Positions 25,970 through 37,676 are shown, numbered from the stretch's first letter. The stretch: 64,000 nucleotides of DNA from Bostrychus sinensis (GCA_020698575.1 CM036240.1:17416211-17480210); one strand, 5' to 3'. Notes: generated by a model from the sequence alone, not told the origin. Numbers and translations are program-made.

Positions 25970-25983
25970 AGGTTCCCACCATC
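25970..25983 (+). repeat. target site duplication of Rex3 copy 1, left
   Basis: aggttcccaccatc, identical to 29109-29122 at the other end of the element. It merges into the ATCC-repeat tail of the element. Confidence 0.8.
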
Positions 25984-28900
25984 CATCCATCCATCCATCC
26001 ATCTTCTTCCGCTTTATCCGGAGCCGGGTCGCGGAGGCAGCAGTCTAAGCAGGGACACCCAGACATCCCTCTCCCCGGACACTTCCTCCAGCTTCTCAGG
26101 AGGAATCCCCAAGGCGTTCCCAGGCCAGCCGAGAGACATAGTCCCTCCAGCGTGTCCTAGGTCTTCCCCGGGGCCTCCTCCCGGTGGGACATGCCCGGAA
26201 CACCTCCCCAGAGAGGCGTCCAGGAGGCATCCGGAACAGATGCCCGAGCCACCTCAGCTGGCTCCTCTCGATGTGGAGGAGCAGCGGCTCTACTCCGAGC
26301 TCCTCCCGGGTAACCGAGCTCCTCACCCTATCTCTAAGGGAGCGCCCAGCCACCCTGCGGAGGAAACTCATTTCGGCCGCTTGTATCCGGGATCTTGTCC
26401 TTTCGGTCATGACCCAAAGCTCATGACCATAGGTGAGAGTAGGAACGTAGATCGACCGGTAAATCGAGAGCTTCGCCTTTCGACTCAGCTCCTTCTTTAC
26501 CACAACAGACCGATACAACGACCGCATTACTGCAGACGCTGCACCGATCCGCCTGTCAATCTCACGCTCCATCCTTCCCTCACTCGTGAACAAGACCCCG
26601 AGATACTTAAACTCCTCCACTTGAGGCAGGAACTCTCCTCCGACCTGGAGAGGGCAAGCCACCCTTTTCCGGTCGAGAACCATGGCCTCGGACTTGGAGG
26701 TGCTGATTCTCATCCCAGCCACTTCACACTCGGCTGCAAACCGTCCCAGTGCACGCTGAAGGTCCTGGTTTGATGAAGCCAACAGGACAATATCATCTGC
26801 AAAAAGCAGAGATGAAATCCTGTGGTCCCCAAACCTGACACCCTCCGGTCCCTGACTGCACCTAGAAATTCTGTCCATAAAAATAATGAACAGAACCGGT
26901 GACAAAGGGCAGCCCTGCCGGAGTCCAACATGCACTGGGAACAGGTCCGACTTACAACCGGCAATGCGAACCAAACTCCTGCTCCGATCATACAGTGACC
27001 AAACAGCCCTTAGCAAAGGGCCTCAGACCCCGTACTCCCCAAAGGACGCCACGAGGGACACGGTCGAACGCCTTCTCCAGGTCCACAAAGCACATGTGGA
27101 CTGGTTGGGCGAACTCCCATGAACCCTCAAGCACCCGATAGAGGGTGTAGAGCTGGTCCACTGTTCCACGACCGGGACGAAAACCGCATTGTTCCTCCTG
27201 AATCCGAGGTTCGACTACCGGCCGAATTCTCCTCTCCAGTACCCTGGAATAGACTTTCCCGGGGAGGCTGAGAAGTGTGATCCCCCTGTAGTTGGAACAC
27301 ACTCTCCGGTCCTCCTTCTTGAAAAGAGGGACCACCACTCCGGTCTGCCAGTCCAGAGGCACTGTCCCCGAACGCCACAAGATGTTGCAGAGACGTGTCA
27401 GCCACGACAGCCCCACAACATCCAGAGACTTGAGGTACTCAGGGCGAATCTCATCCACACCCGGTGCCTTGCCACCGAGGAGCTTTTTAACCACCTCGGT
27501 GACTTCAGCTTGGGTGATGGATGAATCCCGCTCTGAGTCCCCAACCTCTGCTTCCTCAACGGAAGACGTGTCGGTGGGATTGAGGAGATCCTCAAAGTAT
27601 TCCTTCCACCGCCCGACAACATCCCCAGTCGAGGTCAACAGCTCCCCACCCTCACTGTAAACAGTGTTGGTGAAGAACTGCTTCCCCCTCCTGAGGCGGC
27701 GGACGGTTTGCCAGAATCTCTTTGAGGCCGACCGATAGTCCTCCTCCATGGCCTCCCCGAACTCCTCCCAGACCCGAGTTTTTGCCTCCACAACCGCCCG
27801 GGCCGCAGCACGCTTGGCCTGCCGGTACCCGTCAGCTGCCTCGGGAGTCCCACAAGCCAACCAGGCTCGATAGGACTCCTTCTTCAGCCTGACGGCATCC
27901 CTTACTTCCGGTGTCCACCACCGGGTTCGGGGGTTGCCGCCACGACAGGCACCAGAGACCTTACGGCCACAGCTCCTGACGGCTGCATTGACAATAGAGG
28001 TAGAGAACATGGTCCACTCGGACTCAATGTCTCCAACCTCCCCCGAGATCTGGTTGAAGCTCTCCCGGAGGTGGGAGTTGAAGACCCCTCTGACAGGAGG
28101 CTCAGCCAGACGTTCCCAACAGACCCTCACAATACGTTTGGGCCTGCCGAGTCTGTCCGGCCTCCTCCTCCGCCAGCGGATCCAACTCACCACCAGGTGG
28201 TGATCAGTTGACAGCTCAGCCCCTCTCTTCACCCGAGTGTACAAGACACACGGCCGAAGGTCAGATGACACGACAACAAAGTCGATCATCGACCTCCGGC
28301 CTAGGGTGTCCTGGTGCCACGTGCACTGATGGACACCCTTGTGCCTGAACATGGTGTTCATTATGGACAATCCATGACTAGCACAGAAATCCAATAACAA
28401 AACACCGCTCGGGTTCAGATCAGGGAGGCCGTTCCTCCCAATCACGTCCCTCCAGGTGTCACTGTCGCTGCCCACGTGAGCGTTAAAGTCTCCCAGCAGA
28501 ATGACGGAGTCCCCAGTTGGAGCACTTTCCAGCACCCCTCCCAGGGACTCCAAGAAGGCCGAGTACTCTACACTGCTTTTCGGCCCATAGGCCGAAACAA
28601 CAGTGAGAGACCTGTCCCCAACCCGAAGGCGCAGGGACGCGACCCTCTCATTCAACGGGGAAAACTCCAACACATGGCGGCTGAGCTGGGGAGCTATGAG
28701 TAAGCCCTCACCAGCCCGCCGCCTCTCACCGCGGGCAACGCCAGAGTAGAACAGAGTCCAGCCCCTCTCAAGGAGTTGGGTTCCAGAGCCCAAACTGTGC
28801 GTGGAGGTAAGCCAGACTATCTCTAGTCGGTAACGCTCAACCTCCCGCACAAGCTCAGGCTCCTTCCCCCCCAGCGAGGTGACATTCCATGTCCCCAGAG

Positions 28901-29108
28901 CCAGTTTCTGTGTCCAGGGATCGGGACGCCGAGGCCCCCGCCTTTGACTACTGCCCGATCCTCCTTGCACCGGCCCCTTACGGTTCCTCCTGCGGGTGGT
29001 GGGTCCATGGGAGGATGGCCCCACGTCGTCCTTTCGGGCTGGGCCCGGCCGGGTCCCGTGGGGAGAGACCCGGCCACCAGGTGCTCGCAATCGAGCCCCA
29101 ACCCCAGG
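25984..29108 (-). mobile_element. Rex3 LINE (RTE clade), copy 1, near full length
   Basis: About 3.1 kb on the minus strand. It is bounded by a 14-bp direct duplication (25970-25983 and 29109-29122) and ends, on its 3' side, in a short GATG-type tandem tail (25984-26002), the usual Rex3/RTE tail. It encodes an APE-type endonuclease followed by reverse transcriptase (see ORF entry). Two short stretches, near 26897-26920 and 27331-27352, agree with what I recall as the classical Rex3 PCR primer sites; that supports the family name. The 5' end nearly coincides with that of copy 2, which argues that it is a real element end. Confidence 0.9.
26096..29090 (-). pseudogene. Rex3 ORF2: APE endonuclease plus reverse transcriptase, one frameshift and one stop
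   Basis: The protein of about 1000 codons starts near 29090. The endonuclease domain (about residues 60-300) shows LALGTWNVTSL, LLGDFNAHVG, RSMIDFVVVS and the final ELSTDHHLVVSW. The reverse transcriptase follows, with VVVPLFKK, NYRGITLLSLPGKVY, QCGFRPGRGT, CFVDLEKAFDRVPRG, then RQGCPLSPVLF and the catalytic LLFADDIVLL. The C-terminal part carries LRRVAGRSLRDRVRS and the RWLGHLFRMP motif typical of RTE elements. A small deletion near 27037-27041 shifts the frame within the fingers/palm region, and an in-frame TGA (27023-27025) lies just after. Otherwise the sequence is open. It is therefore a recently inactivated copy that cannot make a full protein. Confidence 0.9.
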
Positions 29109-29122
29109 AGGTTCCCACCATC
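29109..29122 (+). repeat. target site duplication of Rex3 copy 1, right
   Basis: aggttcccaccatc, an exact match to 25970-25983. Confidence 0.8.
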
Positions 29123-29923
29123 TGACTCAAAAGCACATGAAGGTGCATAAGTTGTGTAAACGAGTTCTGCCCTTGGAGAAAACTACCATTCGAATTGTCT
29201 AAAATGCACTTGAAAGAAGCATTACTGTTCATGGCGTTGCTCTCAAAGGTTAAGGAACAGGTGGCAGGAGCAAGTGTTAGGAGGTATAGTTGAATGTATT
29301 CAGGAGTAAATGCTAAGCTGAGCAAAACTTCCAAAAGTCCAAAATCATATCATCATGGGGTTTCTTGGCAAATTCACTCATTACCACACAGTTTTAGATG
29401 TAATATAATACAAAGTCAAATACAAAACGTGTGAAGAGACTAATTAGCTCTATAGCTTTTGTCTATGAACATTTAGATATTTTGAAGAGAACTGCTGATA
29501 GACATGACTAACCTGTTTTAAAGTCTGCTGCTAAAAGTCCTCATTCATCACTGTCCAATCTCCACTGGCTTCTGTATTTCCCTGCCACGAGTCTATGATC
29601 ACTGCACTTCAGAACACTAAAACTCCAGTGCTCCAGTTTCCTATCGGTCTGACGCTTGCTGTATTAGTGATGAGTTTTCCCCTATTCCTCAGGGAACAAC
29701 ATCAATAAAGGCTCTATTACAACACACACAGGCACACTTTCAAAAGGCCCTCATTAAAAATTCCCTTCAGTTGTGTTAAAAGCCATAAATGAAACAATAA
29801 GCCGGGTATGATTTGGGTGTCCTAATAAAAAATAAAAAACAGATAAAAAAATTGAAAATCTGAATTCATGCAAAAATCAACATTCATCAACCCAGTATGT
29901 CAGTTGTTGTATCCTGCAGTGGT
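29123..29923. other. no gene seen
   Basis: AT-rich intergenic DNA without recognised repeats. Confidence 0.4.
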
Positions 29924-30075
29924 ACACAAACTATGCACTCAAGTTAAAGTACTGTTACTTTATCATTATGTAACATAAATAAAAGCAGCCTTGTCAACAA
30001 AATACAAAACAAAATTTTAAAAAGTGTTGAATGTGAAGTTTACTTAAGTAGAATGTGCTTTTTTCAACAGAGGTC
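29924..30075. repeat. 'actcaagtaaaagta' dispersed repeat, copy 1
   Basis: Contains ctcaagttaaagtactgttacttt and acttaagtagaatgtgc, and ends in caacagaggtca. Related blocks lie at 43665-44030 and 44800-45060. In fish this word set belongs to a common hAT-type MITE beginning CAGAGGTGG; that assignment is from memory and moderate. Confidence 0.45.
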
Positions 30076-31701
30076 ACAATCCCCCACTAATAAACTGAGC
30101 TACGGGAAATAACTAAAAGTATGTAGTTACTTTCCTCTAACAGTATCCTGATGTTTTTACCTCAAATCTAGCATTTTGCTTTGTCCATAGCATTAACATA
30201 AACAAACATTACAAACCTAAAACAGGGAAAAATGCAGGTAAAACACAGATTTTTGTTTTGTTTCACCAGTTTAAATAACCCTTTATTCTTTGGCACAGAC
30301 TTTCTAAGGGCTCAGAACGCTAGGTGCCACAAACCTCCACCTCTCCCACAAAGCTCCGCCCACAGCAGGAAGCACTGACCAATGAACAAGCCTCCTGCAT
30401 CCAGTCTGCTCTCATTCATTTATCCAGAAAACAGAGCTCTGTTTCCTCTGATTTCTCATAGCTATTTTTCATTTTGTTGTAAAATTGTTTAAGATGGTGG
30501 AAAGATTGTTTCTGTTCAAAAGAGTGTAACAGTGTGCTCTTTGCTGCCCTCTGGTGGCCCCTTTACCTGTTTCCTTAAGCATTAATTGGAAATGCTTTTT
30601 TTTTTTTTTGTCACATTATGCTTTTAAAGGTTGTAAAATGTGCAATGCTGTTCCAGAGGAGACCAAGATTGGTTTAAAAATATACATAAAGGCATGATAT
30701 TGCCCATTTTAAAAGCCTGTTGTCTTTGAGGGCAAAACAACTGTGTTTAAAATAATATAGCTCTTCAGTTATTTCTGTAAAATCCCAATAATAGTTATAG
30801 AGATTTTTAAAAGTAAAGCTTTCAGAAATGATCTTCTCTGTATATCGTTACATCTAACACTGCCGCTGTTGAAATCACTTGTGACTGTACACCAAGGTAA
30901 TTATTTTAACATAAATTGCTTCCAGATTACCTTCATGTAGCCTTAAAACCCTACAAGAACATGACATTATATGATATATGGTATTATTACATGATGATTA
31001 TACAGCATTTTCATACCGTAAAAAGTTCTTTGCAGCTCAGAGGAAGCTTTTGACAAGTGTTGAAGTGCTTTCATATGCCACAGTTGAACATGTAAAAATA
31101 GCTGTGAAGATGAAGATGGGCTAGTGATAGTGATGGAAACGTGAGAGAACACAGGAGGAGATTTCTGGTTCAGCCTGTTCTCTCTGACTCACCAGAACAA
31201 GTCAGTAAATCCCTCCAGATCTCCTCACATATGAGACTTTCTGTTATTTCTTCATTTGTCAAGCATAAAGCTATCATTATGATGGAAAGCAAACAGGGTT
31301 GTACAGTTCTAATCATTAGAAAAAAATTGCGGCAATATTGTGACTTTTAATCAATAATGTTGATATTGACATAGATCCAAAGCACTTCATAAAATGAGAG
31401 TGAACACATCAGAGCTGCCAGATCAATACATTCATTTTAGTATAAGGCTGGGAAATGAGTTTGTAGCATGAAATATCTTATGTCTTGTACAAATACCTGT
31501 AATGATTCAGGTTTATTGTGCATTGTGTGTTGATGTAACTATTTGAAGGGACATGAGAACAACGGTGTTCCTGGCCTAGAGGACTTTATACTCTCTTCTT
31601 TTAGTACTTAAGTTTATGCCTTATCTGGAGTCATAATGTCCCGGATGGTCAGTAAGGAACATAGTACTGCAGTACAGTAAATACACAGTATAAAATTAAG
31701 T

Positions 31702-31705
<4 letters not shown>
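30076..31705. other. no gene; one GC-box/CCAAT-like spot
   Basis: No coding frame. Around 30350-30395 there is a gctccgcccac word followed by ccaatgaac, which resembles promoter elements, but no transcript start or exon follows that I can see. Confidence 0.3.

Positions 31706-31774
<69 letters not shown>
31706..31774. repeat. (GT)n microsatellite
   Basis: 69 bp of uninterrupted GT dinucleotides. Confidence 0.97.
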
Positions 31775-31778
<4 letters not shown>

Positions 31779-31781
31779 CCA

Positions 31782-31896
31782 GCCACTGAAGTCACAAGCC
31801 AGTGCACCATTTCCCAATGTCCCTCAAAATGGAGAGGGTTGCTTCAGGAAGGGCATTCTTTGTAAAAACCTTTGCAAAAAAAAAAAAAAAAAAAAA
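31782..31896 (+). repeat. dispersed repeat, 'ggaagggcatc' family, copy 5, with A-tail
   Basis: Contains gccactgaagtcacaagcc, aatggagagggttgcttcagg and aagggcattctttgtaaaaacc. It ends in a run of about 21 A residues (31876-31896), consistent with a retroposed element. Confidence 0.65.
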
Positions 31897-32311
31897 GAGT
31901 TACCATATTTTCCGGACTAAAAGTCACACTTTTTTTCATAGTCTGGCTAGGGGTGCGACGTATACTCAGGTGTGACTTATATATTAAAATATTTCACGTG
32001 TTCGTTAGAGGGCGCTCTAGGCTTGTGTACCAGCATCTGCTGCACCTGTACCACTGACAATTTAAAATGTAAACATTACCGGGAACAACTTAGGCTATAA
32101 AGACAACTGAGAAAGACTAATTGGAATAATTGGAAATGGAACTGATGCTGAGTCTGACGACAGCCACGCAGAGGAGGAAGCGGCGCTTCGTCTACCTCCG
32201 GAGTTGGCGGAGTTGTTCAGAAGCGACACCGAGGATGAAGAATTTAAAGGATTTAGTGATTAGGAGTGAGAGCGTGAGTTTGGTGAACTTGTTATATTAT
32301 GTTCTTTATGC

Positions 32312-34180
32312 CAGGGGGGTCGCGGCACCCTGACGGGGGGTCGTGGGACGATTTCCAGAAAGCAATAATAATGTAAAAATATTTTACTTTTTTTTTTTAT
32401 TTCTCTATACATGTTATGCTTAAATGCTTAAATCACAAATGTAAATTATTTTAAAACAAGCTATGCAAATAAAGAAATATAAAAAAAGGTAGGCTATTTT
32501 AAGATTTTTCGTCCTGACGACATCACACTGACCGCATCAATCAAATCTATACAGCTGTGGCAACAGTGACACATGGGAGCATTAGCTTACTGTTATGCGG
32601 CTAGCTTAAAAGAGTTTCAAGTGTAAACGTGGGCCTAGTAGGCTAAGAAATATTTTCATAAAGATGAAACGGTGGTTATTATCAACGAAAGTGACAAAAG
32701 AGAAGTCAGCGGAGAAGCAGGCAGATGGGTCAGCAGAGGAGAGAGTAGAAGCACAGCCGTCAGAACTGCATTATACATAGAGAAGCACTTGCGAGCAAAA
32801 CACTGGACACAGAACTTAAAAATGCTCTTGAAACTGCGGTAAAAATTGTAAACTTCATCAAGTCACGTCCACTTAATATGAGACTTTTTGCCACTTTATG
32901 TAACGAACTGGGGTCAGAGCACCAGGGCCTGTTGCTGCACACTGAAGTCAGGTGGCTTTCTCGAGGGAACGTGCTGAGCCGCCTGTATGAGCTCCGAGAA
33001 GAGGTGCGCTTCTTTCTCACTAAACAGGGATCCCCCCTCGTGGAACACCTCACTAATCCTGACTGGCTAACTAGGCTGGCATATTTGTCCTGTATTTTTA
33101 GAAAACTAAATGAGTTTAATATGTCATTACAAGTTGAAAATACATGCATCATGTCGCTGAACGATAAAATACAGGCATTTACGCATAAACTTGAGCGCTG
33201 GAGAGCAAGGGTTGAAATGGGACTTATTGATATGTTTTCTGAGCTGGAAGAGTTTGTGGAGGAAAATGCCCTGAGCATAAACAATGTAAAGAGGTCTATT
33301 ACAACTCACCTGCAAGCACTTCTGGAACACTTTCACAAGTATTTTCCTCATGAAGCTGCCCCAGAACAATATGACTGTACAAGATCCCCATTTACCGTAA
33401 CCTCAGCGAATCACCTAACATCTGACATGGAGGACGCACTGATCAAACTTTCAGCTGATCAGACCTTAAAGGCTGCATTTGACTCAAAAACGCTTGCTGA
33501 ATTCTGGATTTCGGTTGGGCGGGAATACCCGCAGCTGTCCAAGGCCGCTCTGGACGTACTGATGTCGTTTGGATCTACGTATTTATGTGAAAAAACCTTC
33601 TCGGCACTAACATTAAAAAAAAATACAGAGCACAGCTTCAGGTGGAGGATGATCTTCGAGTGGCCATCTCAAAAATTAAGCCCAGAATGGACCTGCTTTG
33701 CTCCATGCACACTGCCCATCCATCACATTAGGTGAGTTGTTTTGCACTCAATATGTCAGGTGCGCATTACTCACGCACATCACATTTCTAATAGCCGAAT
33801 GCTTTGCGTTTTGGGTTAAGGTTGTTAAGTTTGGGGCTCTTTGCATTTATGTAATGTGTCAGGTGGCATTACGCATGTACATCACACGTTTGTTTTTTGT
33901 TTTGTTTTGTTGTTGTTGTTTTTTTGTTGGTTTTTTTGTTTGTTTGTTTTTTGCTCTTGCTTTTTGTGTTGCCTTAGTTTTAACATTGGTTGTGTATTTA
34001 TTGTCCTCTCATGACTAAAACATGGTTGTTGGCTGTTTCTAAAACTAGGCTTGTTAGTGCCTTGTGCGCAGTTTTGCGCATGCATCTAACCATGTTTAGA
34101 CGATCAGAAATAGTAGGGGGTTGCAGGCCTTTAGCTCAGCAATTTTGGGGGTCGTGGTCTGAAAAGTTTGTGAACACCTG
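32312..34180 (+). mobile_element. hAT transposon with internally deleted transposase, 8-bp target duplication
   Basis: The identical octamer ctttatgc flanks the element (32304-32311 and 34181-34188), which is diagnostic for hAT. The ends are short and imperfect (CAGGGGGGTC against CAGGTGTTCA). It lies within the pogo-like element and so is the younger of the two. Length is 1869 bp. Confidence 0.85.
32664..33731 (+). pseudogene. hAT transposase (SCAND3/ZBED-like), N-terminal and central deletion, frameshift
   Basis: A start codon at 32664 opens a lysine-rich N-terminus (MKRWLLSTKVTKEKSAEKQ) that ends in a stop near 32777. In another frame the protein resumes at CIIHREALAS (about 32768). It then runs on through LLLHTEVRWLSRGNVLSRLYE, the conserved hAT catalytic-domain stretch, to the C-terminal dimerisation domain (EYPQLSKAALDVLMSFGSTY, CEKTFSAL). 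The BED finger and the first half of the RNase H-like domain are missing. A run of nine A (33613-33621) carries an indel that takes the frame away from the family C-terminus, which continues in the next frame to a stop at 33729-33731. It cannot be active; it could only be a substrate for a related transposase. Confidence 0.85.
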
Positions 34181-34517
34181 CTTTATGCTATAGTTATGTG
34201 AATAACTGTTAATATATTATGTTAACATAGGAGACACCTATTCAGTTCATTGTTTATGCTTCATGTAGCTGAATAACCATCAATGTGTTACGTTAGCATA
34301 CCGCACACCTATTCAGCCTGTTGTTCTCTATTCTGTTATTACTATAACTTGCCTTTCAAGATGAAATGTCTGTTCTTGGTGTCGGATTTTATAAAATAAA
34401 TTTCCCCCAAAAAATACGACTTATAGTCCAGTGCGACTTATATACGTTTTTTTCTTCATTTTTTGGCTAGTGCAACCTATACTCCGGAAGCGACGTATAG
34501 TCCGGAAAATACTGGTA

Positions 34518-35829
34518 GGGGGAGAGCATTAGAACTATATTTGATGAAAAGGAAAGTCCACAAACATGATGTATACACAACATTTAACAGGTATAGAGAT
34601 AGGCCTACATGTAAAAAGCATTAGAAACTGTTAACACCAGCAGAGAGACCGTATACGTGCTTATGAAAGAGCATTATAGCAGAAATCTGCATCACCTTAT
34701 CTCCACACAGTAAGGCTGTTTGATATCTGAAATGACAAAAGCTTTAGTGTGTGAATCTGTCCTGGAAATGCTTGTCTCTTTTTGGTGGCCTTTGTGAGTA
34801 TCTTGACAAAACCATAGCAAGCACTGTTTCTTTGACAACCTAACAATACTGAGCACTAGATCCCAGTTGACACCATTTTGGAAAAATAACTAGATGGAAA
34901 CCGAAGTCTGCTGTGTTGTTATTGTGGCTGCTGTATTTACCTCATTCATGAAACAACTGATTTTACTGTGTGGGTCCATATCACTGGGTGGAACTGTAAT
35001 GCTTTAGCAGACATACTTTATAATTATATTTCCATCATGGTATGCAAATATTTTTTCTGTTTATTTGTTGGCATTGGGCATGAAGGGCTCATAATGACCA
35101 ATCAAGAGCACAGTTTCCTTATTTGTAAAGAAAAACATTTATACATGAACGAAAGCATAACAATAGGCAATTATTGTTGAGGTTTTGTTCTCAGTATACT
35201 CTGGTCTAGGTCATGACTTGGTATTGTACTGTACAATGCAGTTCTTCAGTTCTTCCTGCTATTATCACAATTGTAGGTTAGTGTTTTTAATAATGCACTT
35301 ATTGTGGCCCTCTCAAGACCTATGTAAAAATAATCATAAGTGGATTTTTAAAAGGCTATATAAATTATAGTGTAATCAAGACTGTGTAGATTATAAAAAG
35401 AGACAAAAGCAGGCTTGTGACATAACATGAAGACCTCAAGGACGTGTTGAGTTTGCGGTGGACGACAGAGGTCACAGCTGCGGCGCACTAATGTAGCACT
35501 CTCCATATGGGACACCTTCACAGTTTATAGGAGCAGCCCTGAGGGAAAAGGCCAGCCGGAGTCAGGCCCCTGGTGGGCTCTGGGAGAACTGCGTGGGCCG
35601 CCAGCTCCAAGGCTGTCCTTCATTTTCAGACAGCATGCCCTTTTTAAAATACAATCACATGGACAGGGTGAGTGGCAGCCTGGGCGTCCCCCGATGCACA
35701 CGCACTCCCAAACATCACGGTTAGATGTGTGGGCTTAGTGTATATAGGATGCTACATCTTTGCAGCAAATTAGAATTATTGATGAAGAAAAAAATATTGT
35801 GTTTGTTTGAGGAGTTGTGAGGCCTTATA
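34518..35829. other. no gene; candidate regulatory block 35440-35715
   Basis: No coding frame. 35440-35715 is GC-richer than its surroundings and non-repetitive, a texture often seen in conserved noncoding elements. This is inference only. Confidence 0.3.
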
Positions 35830-35837
35830 GTTTAAAT

Positions 35838-36584
35838 CAGCCATTCCCAAAGTCTGGAGTGTCACGGCCCCCTTAAATTTATCAAAATCCCATGCGGACC
35901 CCCAAAAATACAACTTCCCTCAATCCCAAATGTTGTTGTTTTTCTCCTTATATTTCTATAAAAACATTACAAAAGACACTGACTATTGGCTAAAAGTGTT
36001 TTAAAGTTATATTTTTAAACAAATACACTGTAAAAAATAAAATAAAATGCTGCAAATGCTCAAATCCCTCAAGATTTTTGGGGCCAACTCAAAATCTCAA
36101 GTTTTCCACACTTTCACCGAATTTGATGTCCATACGTCTAAAAACCTTTCTAATTTTTAAGTTTTTCTCTCTATCATTATTTTTTTACTCATCTTACAGC
36201 CAACTTAAAGAGTTCAGAAAAAGTTATTCTTTTGTTCAATGTAGTATATTTAGTTTTTAATATTATCAATAATACTTTTTCTGAACAGTGGAGTCAGTTG
36301 GCTGTAAGATGAGTTGGAAAAAATAAAGATAGTGAGTAAAACTTAAAATTTCAAGTTTTTAGACGAATGACCGTTAAATTTGGTGAGTAAAACATATTAG
36401 TTGTCAACTCAAAATTTCAAGTTCTCAACAATCAATATTTATTTACTCACACAGCATTGTTTTTTACAGTGCATTTCAAACTCAGTTTCTTTTTATGTCC
36501 TTAATATAGACAGCCTCTGGGGGCCCCCCTGCAGTACCTTCGCGGACCCCCAGGGGGCCCCGGACCCCACTTTGGGAACCACTG
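35838..36584. mobile_element. hAT element containing a foldback MITE
   Basis: The ends are CAGCCATTCCCAAAGTCTGG and, reverse complemented, CAGTGGTTCCCAAAGTGGGG. Flanks gtttaaat (35830-35837) and ttttaaat (36585-36592) are an 8-bp duplication with one mismatch. GC-rich arms (ggcccccctgcagtacc, gcggacccccagggggcccc) fill the right end. There is no transposase frame. The middle is occupied by the MITE at 36026-36471. Confidence 0.75.
36026..36471. mobile_element. foldback MITE with long inverted repeat
   Basis: Outer ends are CACTGTAAAAAA and TTTTTTACAGTG. Inner arms also pair: actcatcttacagccaact (36187-36205) with agttggctgtaagatgagt (36297-36315), and gtctaaaaac with gtttttagac. Most of the 446 bp can fold on itself. 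It sits inside the hAT element at 35838-36584. Confidence 0.75.
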
Positions 36585-36592
36585 TTTTAAAT

Positions 36593-37273
36593 CACTGCGA
36601 AATAATGAGTTCACATTATACAAAAACTGTAAAAAATTTGAGATGAAATCAAAAAGTTCATTATAAGGGCAAACACCAATAAGAACAAACATTGATGATA
36701 CATGCCTTAACAGATCACATTTACATAAACTACAAGCAATGTTTAAACATGTGAATTCAAACATCAATCAGTGCAAAGTAGAAAAAAAATGATGTAACTC
36801 ATGCAGCATAATTATTTAAAAGTAACGCTCTTACACTAAACCCACTTGCCCTTTTGTCTTGAGAAGAAAAAACTCCAACATACCTGGAAAAGGTCAGTGG
36901 AAAAGCCAGCTACATAAACAAACATTGTCAAACATTGCTTTTGCGCTTTCACAATGGTCACTCATAATGCTACAATCAACATTACAAGCACAAAGTAAAA
37001 TACTTTAAAGCTTGAATAACACGTGGCGTGACTAGCCATTGTTTACTAATTAACAATAGGTAAAATACAAACAAAATCATCACAAAAACTATACCTGTAG
37101 TTAACCTGTAATTACTGACTATAAACAAACTAATGTACACAAGCTCGAACACTGAAGGACTGATGAGTGTGTTCAGCTGGTCCAAATTTTATATCATTTA
37201 ACCATTAAACACCCTACTACTCCACATATAATATTGATGTCTAAGAGTTCTAAATGCTGAGAGCTGCCCTCAC
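36593..37273. other. no gene seen
   Basis: AT-rich spacer downstream (in the minus sense) of the exon-like block. Confidence 0.4.
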
Positions 37274-37676
37274 CTCTGACTTTGAGCATACACTGGCTAC
37301 ATCATTAGGTGGTGAGTCTCAGTCCACTCTGGCCATATTTCTTTACACACATCCAGCCTTAACTTCCAGAGGTTATACAAAAGTCTCATGACTGAAAAGG
37401 TCTTTTTCTCAATAATTTTTTTAGAGGCTTCATCGAGGAACTGCCAGTATTTACTTTGCTTCTTCTGCAAAAGAGCTCTCGTATCCCTGATCCTCCAGAG
37501 ACACAGTTTAGTTGTTTATTCAAATTGCCTCAAACCTTTGTTAAACGGCTGAAAAGGGATATTCTTCTGTAGTGAGATTTGTGCAGAATATTTGTTATAA
37601 AGGTGAATCAAAGTGGGTACAGTAAAAACCCCGGGGGTCTGCTGCTCCCATTTTACTTTGTAACATTTTGATAACA
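37274..37676 (-). pseudogene. decayed exon-like coding block, unidentified
   Basis: On the minus strand a strong acceptor (CTTTTTCTTCTTCCAG, ending 37677) opens a block of 403 bp that closes at a strong donor (CAGAG|GTGAGG, 37273). The frame consistent with both signals reads protein-like sequence, including YKVKWEQQTPGVFTVPTLIH, LWRIRDTRALLQKKQSKYWQ, FLDEASKKIIEKKTFSVMRL and LYNLWKLRLDVCKEIWPEWT. It is broken only by TAA (37516-37518) and TAG (37297-37299). The tryptophan-, lysine- and leucine-rich character is unlike chance translation. I do not recognise the family. It may be an exon of a lost host gene or of an old mobile element. Confidence 0.45.

Larger units (their letters stand above)
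31903..34515 (+). mobile_element. pogo-like (Tc1/mariner superfamily) element carrying a nested hAT
   Basis: The ends are CCATATTTTCCGGACTA and, reverse complemented, CCAGTATTTTCCGGACTA, with subterminal copies of the word gcgacttata near the right end and diverged forms (gcgacgtata, gtgacttata) near the left. TA flanks both sides (31901-31902 and 34516-34517). Without the nested hAT it is about 736 bp. Residual coding at 32132-32260 reads, in the better frame, as an acidic tail (SDTEDEEFKGFSD), like the C-terminus of pogo-type DDE transposases; the catalytic part is gone. I recognise the GGACTATAAGTCGCAC-type end as widespread in fish; the superfamily label rests on TSD and tail and is moderate. 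Confidence 0.7.

Noticed and set aside
26184..29202. Several plus-strand open frames over Rex3 copy 1
   Set aside because: They are the reverse complement of the GC-rich Rex3 ORF; their translations are Pro/Arg/Ser-rich and match no domain.
31614..31817. Frame coding a long Thr-His repeat
   Set aside because: It is only the translation of the GT microsatellite.
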